Shown: positions 18,373 through 26,830 of the stretch, in pieces
Numbering within the stretch: position 1 is the stretch's first letter
How the letters are laid out: every line of letters starts with the position of its first letter
NCBI GenBank assembly: GCA_046199005.1
Contig: CP176050.1
Span: 2,170,001 to 2,234,000 of the forward strand
Length of the DNA stretch: 64,000 bases
Reading direction: 5' to 3'
Origin: Ascidiimonas sp046199005
Lineage (GTDB): Bacteria; Bacteroidota; Bacteroidia; Flavobacteriales; Flavobacteriaceae
Program-made: the position numbers and the translations under genes
Notes under the pieces: generated by a model
What the model saw: the letters and a program-made list of their open reading frames with translations, nothing else
Told to the model about the DNA's origin: nothing
Databases searched by the model: none

Positions 18373-18819
18373 TTAACGGATATAAGGTGGAATTTCCTTT
18401 ATAAAAACATATTTTTCGTTTTCATAATCCAATTGACAATAAAAGTGCTGTAACCCGTTGGTAACCATTAGGAAAGTGGCCTTCAAACTTAGATTGTATC
18501 GAGCAATTTGGTCAAAGGTATTTTGATTAATATTTATATCCGGAGCTTTGCACTCTACGACTAAATGAATCGTACCATCAGAATTAAAAACTACAAGATC
18601 ATACCTTTTTATGAGTCCGTTTAACTCAATTTTTTTTTCAACATTGATAAGAGAAGCGGGATATTGTTTTTCGCTTCGAAGGTAATGGGAGACATGCTGA
18701 CGTACCCATTCTTCGGGTTGAAGCACAACAAATTTTTTGCGAATGTCATCGAAAATACGGAGTTTATTTTCGTTATTTTTGAAGCGAAACGAATATTCAG
18801 GAAAATTAAGCCGTTGCAT
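18373..18819 (-). CDS. orphan HsdR N-terminal-like (PD-(D/E)xK fold) protein
   Basis: The 148-aa product resembles the nuclease domain at the N-terminus of type I restriction subunit R, without any helicase. The catalytic pattern is visible: Asp in RYDLVVF (about residue 75), then VVECKAP with the E-x-K pair near residue 92. A preceding VEKKIEL segment matches the first conserved strand. The gene is divergent from holA, and I recall this pairing being common in Bacteroidota. Function is unknown; it may be a DNA-end or repair nuclease rather than a restriction enzyme because no methylase or specificity gene is near. Confidence 0.8.
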   Translation of the reverse strand: MQRLNFPEYSFRFKNNENKLRIFDDIRKKFVVLQPEEWVRQHVSHYLRSEKQYPASLINVEKKIELNGLIKRYDLVVFNSDGTIHLVVECKAPDININQNTFDQIARYNLSLKATFLMVTNGLQHFYCQLDYENEKYVFIKEIPPYIR

Positions 18820-18893
18820 GATGGCAAAGTACTAAATTGATTAAAAAAACAAGACTGTTTCCCTGTTAATCTTAAAATTAAAATCAATAGATA

Positions 18894-19898
18894 TTGGACG
18901 AGGTAAGAGAAATTGTTGCGGCGATTAAAGAAGGTAAGGTTGCGCCTGTCTATTTTTTAATGGGAGAGGAAGCTTACTACATTGACCGAATTGCAGAATT
19001 TATTGAAAAAAGTATCCTTACGGAAGAAGAACGGGGCTTTAATCAAATGGTACTTTACGGTCGGGATGTTAGTGTAGAAGAGGTTATTTCTAATGCGAAA
19101 CGATATCCAATGATGGCAGAATATCAGGTAATCATCGTAAAAGAGGCTCAGGAACTTTCCCGAACTATAGAAAATCTTACTGCCTATGTGGAGAACCCTC
19201 AACCTACTACAGTACTTGTTATTTGCTATAAATACAAGACAATTGATAAGCGCAAGAAGTTGTTTAAAGCGATGAAAAAAGGAGGTGTTCTTTTTGAAAG
19301 CAAAAAACTATATGAAAATCAAGTAGGAGAGTGGATACGCAGAGTGCTCGCCGGAAAAAACTACACTATTTCACACAAGGCTGCTCAAATGCTGGTAGAG
19401 TTTTTAGGAACCGATCTAGGAAAGATCAACAATGAATTAGAAAAGTTACAATTGATTCTGGACCCTGGTGCTCAGATTACACCGGAACTTATTGAAGAGA
19501 ACATTGGTATTAGTAAAGACTTTAACAATTTTGAATTACGTAAAGCGATTGGAGATGGTGACTTTACCAAGGCTTCTCGTATCATTAATTATTTTGCTCA
19601 AAACCCAAAGGATAATCCAACCGTGGTTACGATCTCTTTACTCCATAATTTTTTTACCCAACTTTTACAGTATCACGGATTAAATGACCACTCACCAAAA
19701 AGCGTTGCTTCAGCACTTAGAATTAACCCATATTTTGTTAATGAATATCAAACGGCTGCCCGCAATTATCCTATGAAAAAAGTAAGTAAAATAATTGCTG
19801 CTTTACGAGATGCAGATGTCAAAAGCAAAGGGGTAGGTGCGGTAAACCTAACCACAGATGACCTGCTAAAAGAATTATTAGTTAAAATTATGGCATAA
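18894..19898 (+). CDS. holA: DNA polymerase III subunit delta
   Basis: The 334-aa product has the HolA features: VAPVYFLMGEEAYYIDRI at the N-terminus, the RRYPMM-like AKRYPMMAEYQVIIVKEAQ, and the C-terminal collar domain (LLHNFFTQLLQYHGL, AARNYPMKKVSKIIAALRDAD). Delta opens the beta clamp within the clamp loader. The start is TTG at 18894 (MDEVREIV), with no ATG in a suitable place. An AT-rich 74-base region separates it from the divergent HsdR_N-like gene. Confidence 0.93.
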   Translation: MDEVREIVAAIKEGKVAPVYFLMGEEAYYIDRIAEFIEKSILTEEERGFNQMVLYGRDVSVEEVISNAKRYPMMAEYQVIIVKEAQELSRTIENLTAYVENPQPTTVLVICYKYKTIDKRKKLFKAMKKGGVLFESKKLYENQVGEWIRRVLAGKNYTISHKAAQMLVEFLGTDLGKINNELEKLQLILDPGAQITPELIEENIGISKDFNNFELRKAIGDGDFTKASRIINYFAQNPKDNPTVVTISLLHNFFTQLLQYHGLNDHSPKSVASALRINPYFVNEYQTAARNYPMKKVSKIIAALRDADVKSKGVGAVNLTTDDLLKELLVKIMA

Positions 19899-19926
19899 AA
19901 AAAGACCTGTTGTACACAGGTCTTAC
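19898..19926 (-). terminator. terminator for the DoxX gene (reverse strand)
   Basis: AAGACCTGT (19902-19910) pairs with ACAGGTCTT (19916-19924). The A run before it on the + strand becomes a U run on the reverse strand, so it works best for the DoxX gene ending at 19943; it may also help end holA. Confidence 0.7.
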
Positions 19927-19942
19927 GTTTATGGGTATAAAA

Positions 19943-20332
19943 TTACCGTTTATTCATCATACCATCCAAAGAATATTTGCCTGCGCCTAATAACCCGATC
20001 GCAGCAAAGCCAACAAGATATAAAAGTGCAAGTTCCTTTTTCGCAAGAGGATCGCTTCCGTGAATAATGAATGCCGCTACTGCCATAGTAATTGCCGCAG
20101 GTATCGCAGCCAGTTTGGTTTTAAAACCAATCAGTATTAGAATTGGAGCGATGAATTCTCCGAGTACGGCAAGAATAAGTGAAATTAAAGGGCTCATCCC
20201 TAGTACTGAGGGAAATTGAATTTCTTCTCCAGAGGTGAGCATCATGAATTTGCCATACCCATGAGGTAACATTAAACCGGCCATACCAATTCTTAAAACG
20301 GCAAGACCTAGGTGGTTGAGGGATCCTTTCAT
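19943..20332 (-). CDS. DoxX family membrane protein
   Basis: The 129-aa product has four hydrophobic segments and the DoxX signature: LAVLRIGMAGLMLPHGYGKF at the N-terminus, a PLISLILAVLGEFIAPILILIG segment, and a Gly-rich C-terminal helix. DoxX proteins are small inner-membrane proteins linked in some bacteria to redox stress, but the specific role here is unknown. A second DoxX protein lies 1 kb upstream with a GIN-domain gene between them. Confidence 0.85.
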   Translation of the reverse strand: MKGSLNHLGLAVLRIGMAGLMLPHGYGKFMMLTSGEEIQFPSVLGMSPLISLILAVLGEFIAPILILIGFKTKLAAIPAAITMAVAAFIIHGSDPLAKKELALLYLVGFAAIGLLGAGKYSLDGMMNKR

Positions 20333-20468
20333 AAATAAAGTTTTGAGTTAGTCGGTGTTAATATACTAATTTCTTTGTACTTCATGATTATATACGATTC
20401 CTGTAAAATAGGTAAAGCTTCATAACTTAAAGAAGTTACAAAGCTATACCAGAATTTGAGAATTGTTT

Positions 20469-21365
20469 TTAGAACAACTCCACGATCTGATCTTCATCCT
20501 CTGCTTTTACCTTGTAAATTTTGGTTCTGATCCCCAATTTATTTACCGTATAGATGTTAGATCCGATAGTCCAGTTTTCTTTTCTGATTTCATTTTTTGA
20601 CATGGGAAAACCATAACCAAATCTTCCCCCCTCAGGTTTGGGTCCTGATACAAAAAATTGCTTTCTGCTCCCTGAATTATTCTTGATCTTGAATCGAATA
20701 TAACGTGTGGTGGTTTTTGGTATCTTCTCATATTCTGAGGTTGATAAAACCATGCCTTCACCTAACTCTTTCTTAGAGAGTGATTCTGGTTTGGTACTAT
20801 ATTGAATGATACATCCATCAGCTGCTTCTGCTTCCAATTTGCCTTTTACGTTGACGATAGCCCTACCAGCTCCCCAGTATTTTACTGTAGCATTCTGAAC
20901 AATAAGGTCGGTTGCATCTAAGGTTCCTATTTCACCTCCTACAGAAAGAAAATTTGCCTTACCTGAAATCTTAATTTTCCCTAGCAGATTCATGATCCTT
21001 AAGGTATCTGCCTTAATGTTTTTGACAATTGTTGTTGAATTAACGCCAGTTTCCAATCTTTTTAAGGAAGGCGCACCAATAACGATCTTAATTTTTTCAG
21101 AAGGTTGAATCCATTCCAGTTGCTCCAATGAAAGCGTCTTATTGAAAACCTCCTTATCTATCAATTCGAATAAATTGGTATCTGCAGATATCGTAATGCC
21201 ATTAGGTAGGTTACCGTCAATGGTAATCGCTGCATATAAATTGATCTTAATATTTTCAATGGTCTCCGTTTTAAATGTTCGTGTTTCGATTTGTTTATTT
21301 CCTCTAGTCTGAGAATAACAGCATTGACCTATAAGAATGCTGAGAATTAAAAATAGATTTTTCAT
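20469..21365 (-). CDS. exported DUF2807-type (head GIN domain) protein
   Basis: The 298-aa product has a signal peptide (MKNLFLILSILIGQCCYSQ). The core looks like the right-handed beta-structure of the GIN/DUF2807 family: RTFKTETIENIKINLYAAITI, then repeated short strands such as KISGKANFLSVGGEIGTLDATDLI and a WGAGRAIVNVKGKLEAEAADGC stretch. Family members are exported surface proteins of unknown role. It sits between two DoxX genes on the same strand; gaps are 136 bases to the downstream one and 24 bases from the upstream one. Confidence 0.7.
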   Translation of the reverse strand: MKNLFLILSILIGQCCYSQTRGNKQIETRTFKTETIENIKINLYAAITIDGNLPNGITISADTNLFELIDKEVFNKTLSLEQLEWIQPSEKIKIVIGAPSLKRLETGVNSTTIVKNIKADTLRIMNLLGKIKISGKANFLSVGGEIGTLDATDLIVQNATVKYWGAGRAIVNVKGKLEAEAADGCIIQYSTKPESLSKKELGEGMVLSTSEYEKIPKTTTRYIRFKIKNNSGSRKQFFVSGPKPEGGRFGYGFPMSKNEIRKENWTIGSNIYTVNKLGIRTKIYKVKAEDEDQIVELF

Positions 21366-21389
21366 AATTGTATTTTTAAGATTAATGAT

Positions 21390-21908
21390 TTAAAGTTGTG
21401 CAATAGGTGTATTTACGAGCTTCTCGACCCGCATTTTATGGATAAGATAGTCCAGACCGAATCTGCCTGAACCTAAAATCAGGGTATGCAGTGAAACCCA
21501 AAGAAAACCCATTGCTGGTAACATTCCCCATAATCCCTGACCCCACTTTTGAAAAAAGATAGCGACAAGCATCGTACACAAGATAAAAAAGGACGCCACT
21601 CTACTTTTAAGCCCGGCGGCAAGAAATAATCCCCCAATGGCTTCACTTGCGGCACCCATCCATGCAAAGAATACTGGTGCCAAGGCAAACACTCCGCCAT
21701 AAGCAGCTACATCTTGTGGAAACCATTCAGCAACCTCAAACAACTGTAAGTTTTGACCGGAGGGTGTCCAGGGCATTCCGAATTTACTGGCTCCAAAGTC
21801 GATAGCGAGCATCATTCCGCAAACAACTCTGGGAATTGCCAGTAGAAGATCTGCATACCACTTATTTTGAAGAACTGGAGCATTAAGATTTTTGATTAAT
21901 TTTTTCAT
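21390..21908 (-). CDS. DoxX family membrane protein
   Basis: The 172-aa product has four hydrophobic segments; AIPRVVCGMMLAIDFGASKFGMPW corresponds to the first DoxX helix with its conserved G/K-F-G pattern, and APVFFAWMGAASEAIGGLFLAAG to the second. It is longer at the N-terminus than the DoxX protein at 19943. It is first in a possible reverse operon (this gene, GIN protein, DoxX). An 8-bp inverted repeat overlaps its start codon region. Confidence 0.8.
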   Translation of the reverse strand: MKKLIKNLNAPVLQNKWYADLLLAIPRVVCGMMLAIDFGASKFGMPWTPSGQNLQLFEVAEWFPQDVAAYGGVFALAPVFFAWMGAASEAIGGLFLAAGLKSRVASFFILCTMLVAIFFQKWGQGLWGMLPAMGFLWVSLHTLILGSGRFGLDYLIHKMRVEKLVNTPIAQL

Positions 21909-21947
21909 GACTCATTATAATTTTGTGATTAAAAATTTGATGAGTCA
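21908..21947 (-). promoter_or_regulatory. inverted repeat at the DoxX gene start, possible operator
   Basis: TGACTCAT (21908-21915) and ATGAGTCA (21940-21947) form an 8-bp perfect inverted repeat with a 24-base spacer, centre to centre 32 bases, about three helical turns. One arm covers the start codon of the DoxX gene. A regulator-binding or mRNA-hairpin role is inferred only. Confidence 0.35.
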
Positions 21948-22009
21948 AAATTGCTAAATCGAAGAAAGCTGTGCGCCTCATTATCTAAATACAGGTCTCA
22001 AATTATTAT

Positions 22010-23176
22010 TTAAGACGTCTCACGCTTTTTATAAGCCTCCATGAATGCTGAAGGTGAAACGCCTGCAAATTTCTTGAAAACCCTATTAAACGTGGCTTTA
22101 CTGTTGAATCCTGATTCAAAAGCAATGCCTAGCATAGACAATTGTGCATATTTAGGATCAGGGAGCATACTTTTTACATTTTCTACCCTAAAACTGTTGA
22201 TATAATCATTGAAATTCATTTTCAATCCCTGATTGATGACCTCAGATAATTCGTTCGGACTCATTTGCAATGAGTCTGCTAACTGAGGCATTGTAAGTTC
22301 TGGATTCAAATAGGGTTTTTCACTGCGCATATAATTTATCAAAAGATTGATCTCTTTATCATAAGTTCTTGTTTTATCAGATTTTAGTTCCGACTTGTTT
22401 TCAGGAAGCTGAAAAGTGAGTTTCCTCAAACCTGAAACATCTGTGAAATACGCCTTGATGCCTAAATAAACGAGCGCAATAGAAGACAAAAGTTGTATAT
22501 ACCATCTGTCGATCCAAGATAAGTTTATAAATTCATCAATAACGATTTGTACATTACTGTAAATAAAGAGGAAAACAAAGATCAATAAAAAATTACGCAA
22601 CCAGTTCAATTCAAGCCGATAAGTGTTTGAAAAGTATTGTTTGATCTTCTGTCTGTAAGCAAAATACAGTTGAATGGTGAAAGCGTAATACAATAATTGA
22701 TGCGCAAAATTAAAAATAGAGGTAACGATAAGGCCATACTTCTGATTGTACTTCAACTCCCACTCGCCATTGTAACCTGTATCCCATCCTGGACTGTTCA
22801 TATCGTGAAACAGTATGATCAACCTGTAAATTATGTAAAGTGTTACCGGCAGTAAGTGTAATAAATGAATTTTTTTAAAGGTAAAGTTCGCTTTTAGCGT
22901 ACTGGCAACATAAAAATAGATTAGTGGCCCTAAGGCGAAAGAAAAATTAATAAGGTAGTAATTGATTTTTGTATTCTGGAAGGTGTCATACCATCCCATG
23001 AACCCTATAGTATAACTGGTTCTATGGTAGCCAGTAATTATAAGAAGTAGTGCAAGTAATAAATCGGGAATAAATTTTTCTTTTCGATACCTGTTGAGCA
23101 AAAGTAAAGCAAAAATAAGCCCTTGAAGAACTAATAATAGGAGAGGGGTACTATAAAGATTAAAGTCAGGAAACAA
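22010..23176 (-). CDS. AraC family regulator with N-terminal multi-pass membrane domain
   Basis: The 388-aa product has about seven hydrophobic helices over residues 8-235 (TPLLLLVLQGLIFALLLL, LINFSFALGPLIYFYVA and so on), then a C-terminal AraC-type double helix-turn-helix (about 290-385) with LADSLQMSPNELSEVINQG and IAFESGFNSKATFNRVFKKFAGVSPSAF. It should sense a signal in or through the inner membrane and bind DNA on the cytosolic side. The frame has no early ATG, so the TTG at 23176 is the likely start. Its neighbour in the same direction is the DoxX-GIN-DoxX group, a candidate target. Confidence 0.85.
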   Translation of the reverse strand: MFPDFNLYSTPLLLLVLQGLIFALLLLNRYRKEKFIPDLLLALLLIITGYHRTSYTIGFMGWYDTFQNTKINYYLINFSFALGPLIYFYVASTLKANFTFKKIHLLHLLPVTLYIIYRLIILFHDMNSPGWDTGYNGEWELKYNQKYGLIVTSIFNFAHQLLYYAFTIQLYFAYRQKIKQYFSNTYRLELNWLRNFLLIFVFLFIYSNVQIVIDEFINLSWIDRWYIQLLSSIALVYLGIKAYFTDVSGLRKLTFQLPENKSELKSDKTRTYDKEINLLINYMRSEKPYLNPELTMPQLADSLQMSPNELSEVINQGLKMNFNDYINSFRVENVKSMLPDPKYAQLSMLGIAFESGFNSKATFNRVFKKFAGVSPSAFMEAYKKRETS

Positions 23177-23254
23177 GGATATAAGATTAAATACTGCTAA
23201 AGATAAAAATATAAATAATTTTTATAGCAGCAGATAAGACCCTTAGCACTTATA

Positions 23255-24199
23255 TTAAAATGGAAGATTTTTGAGATCGACATTACCCCCGGAAAGAATA
23301 ATACCTATATGAGCGTTTGAATACAACTCTTTCTCCCGCAGAACAGCTGCGAACGGAACGGCACAAGAAGGTTCAATAATTATTTTTAGCCTTTCATAGA
23401 TAAGTTTCATGGCATTTACGATTTCTTCTTCTTCTACACGAATTATCTTCTTTACCAATTGCTGGATAATTGGAAAATTTTGATCGCCCAGGTGTGTTTT
23501 CAGACCATCTGCTATCGTATTGACCGTCTTATTAGTTTCTATTTTTCCTGAGACCAGAGAGCGATAGGCATCGTCTGCTTCAAAAGGCTCTCCCCCGATT
23601 ACCTCACAACTTTCTTGCATATAATGAGCCGCAAGAGCAGTACCAGTAATAAGACCTCCACCGCCAACAGGAGTAAAAATATAATCTAAATGAGGATGAT
23701 CTTCCAGTAATTCTATTGCGGCAGTACCTTGTCCTAAGATTACAGGCATGTCGTTAGAAGGATGAAGAAATGTAGCTCCCTTTTGCCTTACAATTTTATT
23801 AGCGGTAGCTTCCCGATCCTGAATGGTGGAGTGACAAAGAATAATTTCGCCTCCATATTGCTTTACTGCTTCCTTTTTCACCTGGGGAGCAGACTCGGGC
23901 ATCACAATGTATGCTTTTATACCTAAATTTTTTGCGGCAAGTGATACAGCCTGCGCAAAATTACCTGAGGAGTGAGTTACAACACCCCGTTCTTTTTCTT
24001 CTTTTGTTAGTTGTAAAATAGCATTGACGGCGCCTCTCATTTTAAAAGCACCCATGCGTTGGAAATTTTCACACTTAAAGTAAATATGAGCTCCACTTAT
24101 TTCATTTAGCAAGCGAGAGGTAAGAACGGGCGTGCGATGAACGTGTGGTGCAACCCTTTGCATGGAATTAAGAACATCATTTTTGGTTGGAAGCATCAT
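23255..24199 (-). CDS. PLP-dependent threonine dehydratase / serine racemase-like enzyme
   Basis: The 314-aa fold-type II PLP enzyme has the Schiff-base lysine in FQRMGAFKMRGAVNAI, the substrate Asn/Ser loop THSSGNFAQAVS, and the phosphate-binding glycine loop VGGGGLITG. There is no C-terminal ACT domain, so it resembles the catabolic threonine dehydratase or serine racemase subgroup, about 310-320 aa. It would convert Thr/Ser to a 2-oxo acid or interconvert D/L-Ser. It starts 12 bases after the E1 gene ends on the same strand, suggesting co-transcription. Thr deamination yields 2-oxobutyrate, which an alpha-keto-acid dehydrogenase could then use. Confidence 0.82.
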   Translation of the reverse strand: MMLPTKNDVLNSMQRVAPHVHRTPVLTSRLLNEISGAHIYFKCENFQRMGAFKMRGAVNAILQLTKEEKERGVVTHSSGNFAQAVSLAAKNLGIKAYIVMPESAPQVKKEAVKQYGGEIILCHSTIQDREATANKIVRQKGATFLHPSNDMPVILGQGTAAIELLEDHPHLDYIFTPVGGGGLITGTALAAHYMQESCEVIGGEPFEADDAYRSLVSGKIETNKTVNTIADGLKTHLGDQNFPIIQQLVKKIIRVEEEEIVNAMKLIYERLKIIIEPSCAVPFAAVLREKELYSNAHIGIILSGGNVDLKNLPF

Positions 24200-24211
24200 G
24201 TCACATTATTG

Positions 24212-26623
24212 CTATCTCAATACCGGATATTTTTTGGGATCTGTTTCATGCATGATCTGATATACTTTTTCGAAAATATCTTCTGCATTGGGTTTAGAGA
24301 AATAATCTCCATCTGTTCCGTAAGCCGGTCTGTGCGGTTTTGCCGTTAGGGTTTGAGGAGCACTGTCTAAATATTTATAAGCTCCTTGTTTTTCGATGAT
24401 CTCATGCATAAGATAAGCAGAGGCTCCGCCTGGCACGTCCTCATCAATTATTAAAAGCCTGTTTGTCTTTTGAACACTTTTCAAAACATCATGATTAAGG
24501 TCAAAAGGCAATAGTGATTGACAGTCAATAACTTCGGCGTCAATTCCAACGGTATGCAATTCTTTACTCACCTGTTCTACAATACGAAGGGTAGAACCGT
24601 AAGACACCAACGTAATGTCCTTACCTTGCTTAAGCGTTTCAACTACACCAATGGGTGTTTTGAATTCACCCAGATTCGTTGGTAATTTTTCTTTTAACCG
24701 ATATCCATTGAGACTCTCAACCACCAACGCAGGTTCATCACTGTCAAGAAGTGTATTGTAAAAACCAGCCGCTTGCGTCATATTGCGTGGCACCAAAATA
24801 TACATCCCTCTCAGTAAATGAATAATCCCACCCATTTGTGACCCGCTATGCCATATGCCTTCAAGGCGATGCCCACGTGTTCTAACAATTAAAGGTGCCT
24901 TCTGCTTCCCTTTAGTTCTGTATAAATAAGTAGCGAGATCATCGCTTAGTAATTGAATCGCATACAATAAATAATCCAGGTACTGTATTTCTGCGATTGG
25001 CCTTAATCCGCGTAGCGCCATACCAATTCCCTGACCTATGATCGTCGCTTCCCGAATACCGGTATCGGCTACACGTAACACCCCATGTTTTTCCTGCAAA
25101 CCTTCAAGACCTTGATTTACGTCTCCTATAAAACCCGTATCTTCTCCAAAAATCAATAGGTTAGAATGCTCGGTCAAAAGTTTATCAAAATTGTCTCTTA
25201 GTACCACACGACCATCAACTTCCTTACTTTCAGTATTGTACGCTGGTGCTGTTTTCTTAACATTAACTGCTGCTGTATCGCTCTCGCTATAGAGATGCGA
25301 ACTGTACTGCGGTTGTGTTTCCCTGTATTTATCAGAGAGCCAATTCTTTAATTGTGTTTTCTCAGGAAAATCTTCATGTATGATATAACGAAAAGCGCGC
25401 CTAACCGCTGAAAAGATATCTTTTTTCATCGGTTCTTCGTTTGCAACAAGATCGTTTTTTAGTTTAGAAATGAATACTTTATTACTACTTTTAGTAGCCA
25501 CTTTATCCAGTAATGCAACAGCTTCTTTTTTATAATCGAGTATGGGATTTAAGAAATCACTCCACGCTTTCTTACGCGTTTCTCTGATCTCCTTTTTAAC
25601 TGCCTTTTCTATTGTTATTAACTCATCGTCAGTAGCTATATTACTTTCAATGATCCATTCACGCATTTTCAGATTACAGTCATTTTTACGTTCCCACTCC
25701 AATCGCTCCTCGTCCTTATAACGTTCGTGCGATCCAGAAGTAGAATGACCCTGCGGTTGGGTTAATTCAGTAACATGTATCAATACAGGAATATGTTGCT
25801 CCCTGGCAATTTTACCTGCAGCTTCATACACGTCAACAAGCTTTGGATAGTCCCAGCCTTCTACTACCATGATTTCATAACCGTCATTTTCTTCATCCCG
25901 CTGAAAACCCTTTAGAATCTCAGAAATGCTTTCTTTGGTAGTTTGATATTTTGCAGGCACAGATATTCCGTAATCGTCATCCCAGATACTAATCACCATG
26001 GGGACCTGAAGTACTCCTGCGGCATTAATTGTCTCGAAGAAAATACCTTCACTTGTACTGGCATTTCCTATGGTACCCCACGCGACCTCATTTCCATTCA
26101 CAGAGAAATTAGCAGGTTCTGTAGTTTTTACATTTCTATATATTTTAGATGCTTGTGCCAAGCCTAATAACCGGGGCATTTGACTTGCAGTAGGTGAAAT
26201 GTCTGAACTGCTGTTTTTTTGCTGGGTAAGATCTTTCCAAGAGCCATCTTCATTCAAGCTGTGCGTTAGAAAGTGTCCGCCCATTTGTCTCCCGGCAGAC
26301 ATAGGATCTGCTTCAATATCAGTATGCGCATAAAGTCCGGCGAAAAAATGACTGGGCTTATAACTTCCCAATGCCATCATAAAAGTCTGATCTCTGTAAT
26401 ACCCGCTTCTGAAATCTCCATTTCTGAAGGCTTTTGCCATAGCAAGCTGAGGAACCTCTTTTCCATCTCCAAAAATGCCAAATTTGGCTTTTCCGGTTAA
26501 AACCTCTCTACGTCCAAGAAGGCTGCATTCTCTGCTTAAGACTGCAATTCGGTAGTCTTCAAGAACTTCTTTCTTAAAATCTTCAAATGAAATATCTTGA
26601 TGGGTACTTGTATCTACTTTCAT
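24212..26623 (-). CDS. fused alpha-keto-acid dehydrogenase E1 alpha/beta (2-oxoisovalerate dehydrogenase type)
   Basis: The product of about 803 aa fuses both E1 halves. The N-terminal alpha half contains GYYRDQTFMMALG, GNASTSEGIFFETINAAGV and SIWDDDYGISVP (thiamine diphosphate site). The C-terminal beta half contains LIFGEDTGFIGDVNQGL, IREATIIGQGIGMALRGLRPIAEIQY and a transketolase C-terminal domain. ATG 26623 is chosen because a longer frame from 26674 would cross the promoter. E1 decarboxylates branched-chain or related 2-oxo acids for an E2/E3 complex whose genes are not here. A second, shorter-spaced E1 fusion lies at the right edge. Confidence 0.88.
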   Translation of the reverse strand: MKVDTSTHQDISFEDFKKEVLEDYRIAVLSRECSLLGRREVLTGKAKFGIFGDGKEVPQLAMAKAFRNGDFRSGYYRDQTFMMALGSYKPSHFFAGLYAHTDIEADPMSAGRQMGGHFLTHSLNEDGSWKDLTQQKNSSSDISPTASQMPRLLGLAQASKIYRNVKTTEPANFSVNGNEVAWGTIGNASTSEGIFFETINAAGVLQVPMVISIWDDDYGISVPAKYQTTKESISEILKGFQRDEENDGYEIMVVEGWDYPKLVDVYEAAGKIAREQHIPVLIHVTELTQPQGHSTSGSHERYKDEERLEWERKNDCNLKMREWIIESNIATDDELITIEKAVKKEIRETRKKAWSDFLNPILDYKKEAVALLDKVATKSSNKVFISKLKNDLVANEEPMKKDIFSAVRRAFRYIIHEDFPEKTQLKNWLSDKYRETQPQYSSHLYSESDTAAVNVKKTAPAYNTESKEVDGRVVLRDNFDKLLTEHSNLLIFGEDTGFIGDVNQGLEGLQEKHGVLRVADTGIREATIIGQGIGMALRGLRPIAEIQYLDYLLYAIQLLSDDLATYLYRTKGKQKAPLIVRTRGHRLEGIWHSGSQMGGIIHLLRGMYILVPRNMTQAAGFYNTLLDSDEPALVVESLNGYRLKEKLPTNLGEFKTPIGVVETLKQGKDITLVSYGSTLRIVEQVSKELHTVGIDAEVIDCQSLLPFDLNHDVLKSVQKTNRLLIIDEDVPGGASAYLMHEIIEKQGAYKYLDSAPQTLTAKPHRPAYGTDGDYFSKPNAEDIFEKVYQIMHETDPKKYPVLR

Positions 26624-26643
26624 ATGTACAGCTTGGGTTTTTG

Positions 26644-26674
26644 CAAAAGTAATCAAAAAGATTCTTTTTAGCAA
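26644..26674 (-). promoter_or_regulatory. promoter of the E1 alpha/beta gene
   Basis: On the reverse strand, TTG (26672-26674) and TACTTTTG (26644-26651) are separated by 20 bases, a good Bacteroidota -33/-7 pair. Transcription would start near 26637, about 14 nt before ATG 26623. Confidence 0.6.
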
Positions 26675-26830
26675 TGCCCACGGCTGTTATAAAAATACAA
26701 ATTTCGCAACTTAAAGCATTTAATATTACGAATCTTCTATTTTTCAAGAAATAAATCTAAAATCATTAAGAATTTCACAATTTAGAAAGAGGTAAAGTGT
26801 ATAATTCTAAGAAAGCTGTTTCTCTTCAGA

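Noticed and set aside
18373..18819. Part of a type I restriction system
   Set aside because: No methylase, specificity or helicase gene is nearby; only the N-terminal nuclease-like domain is present.
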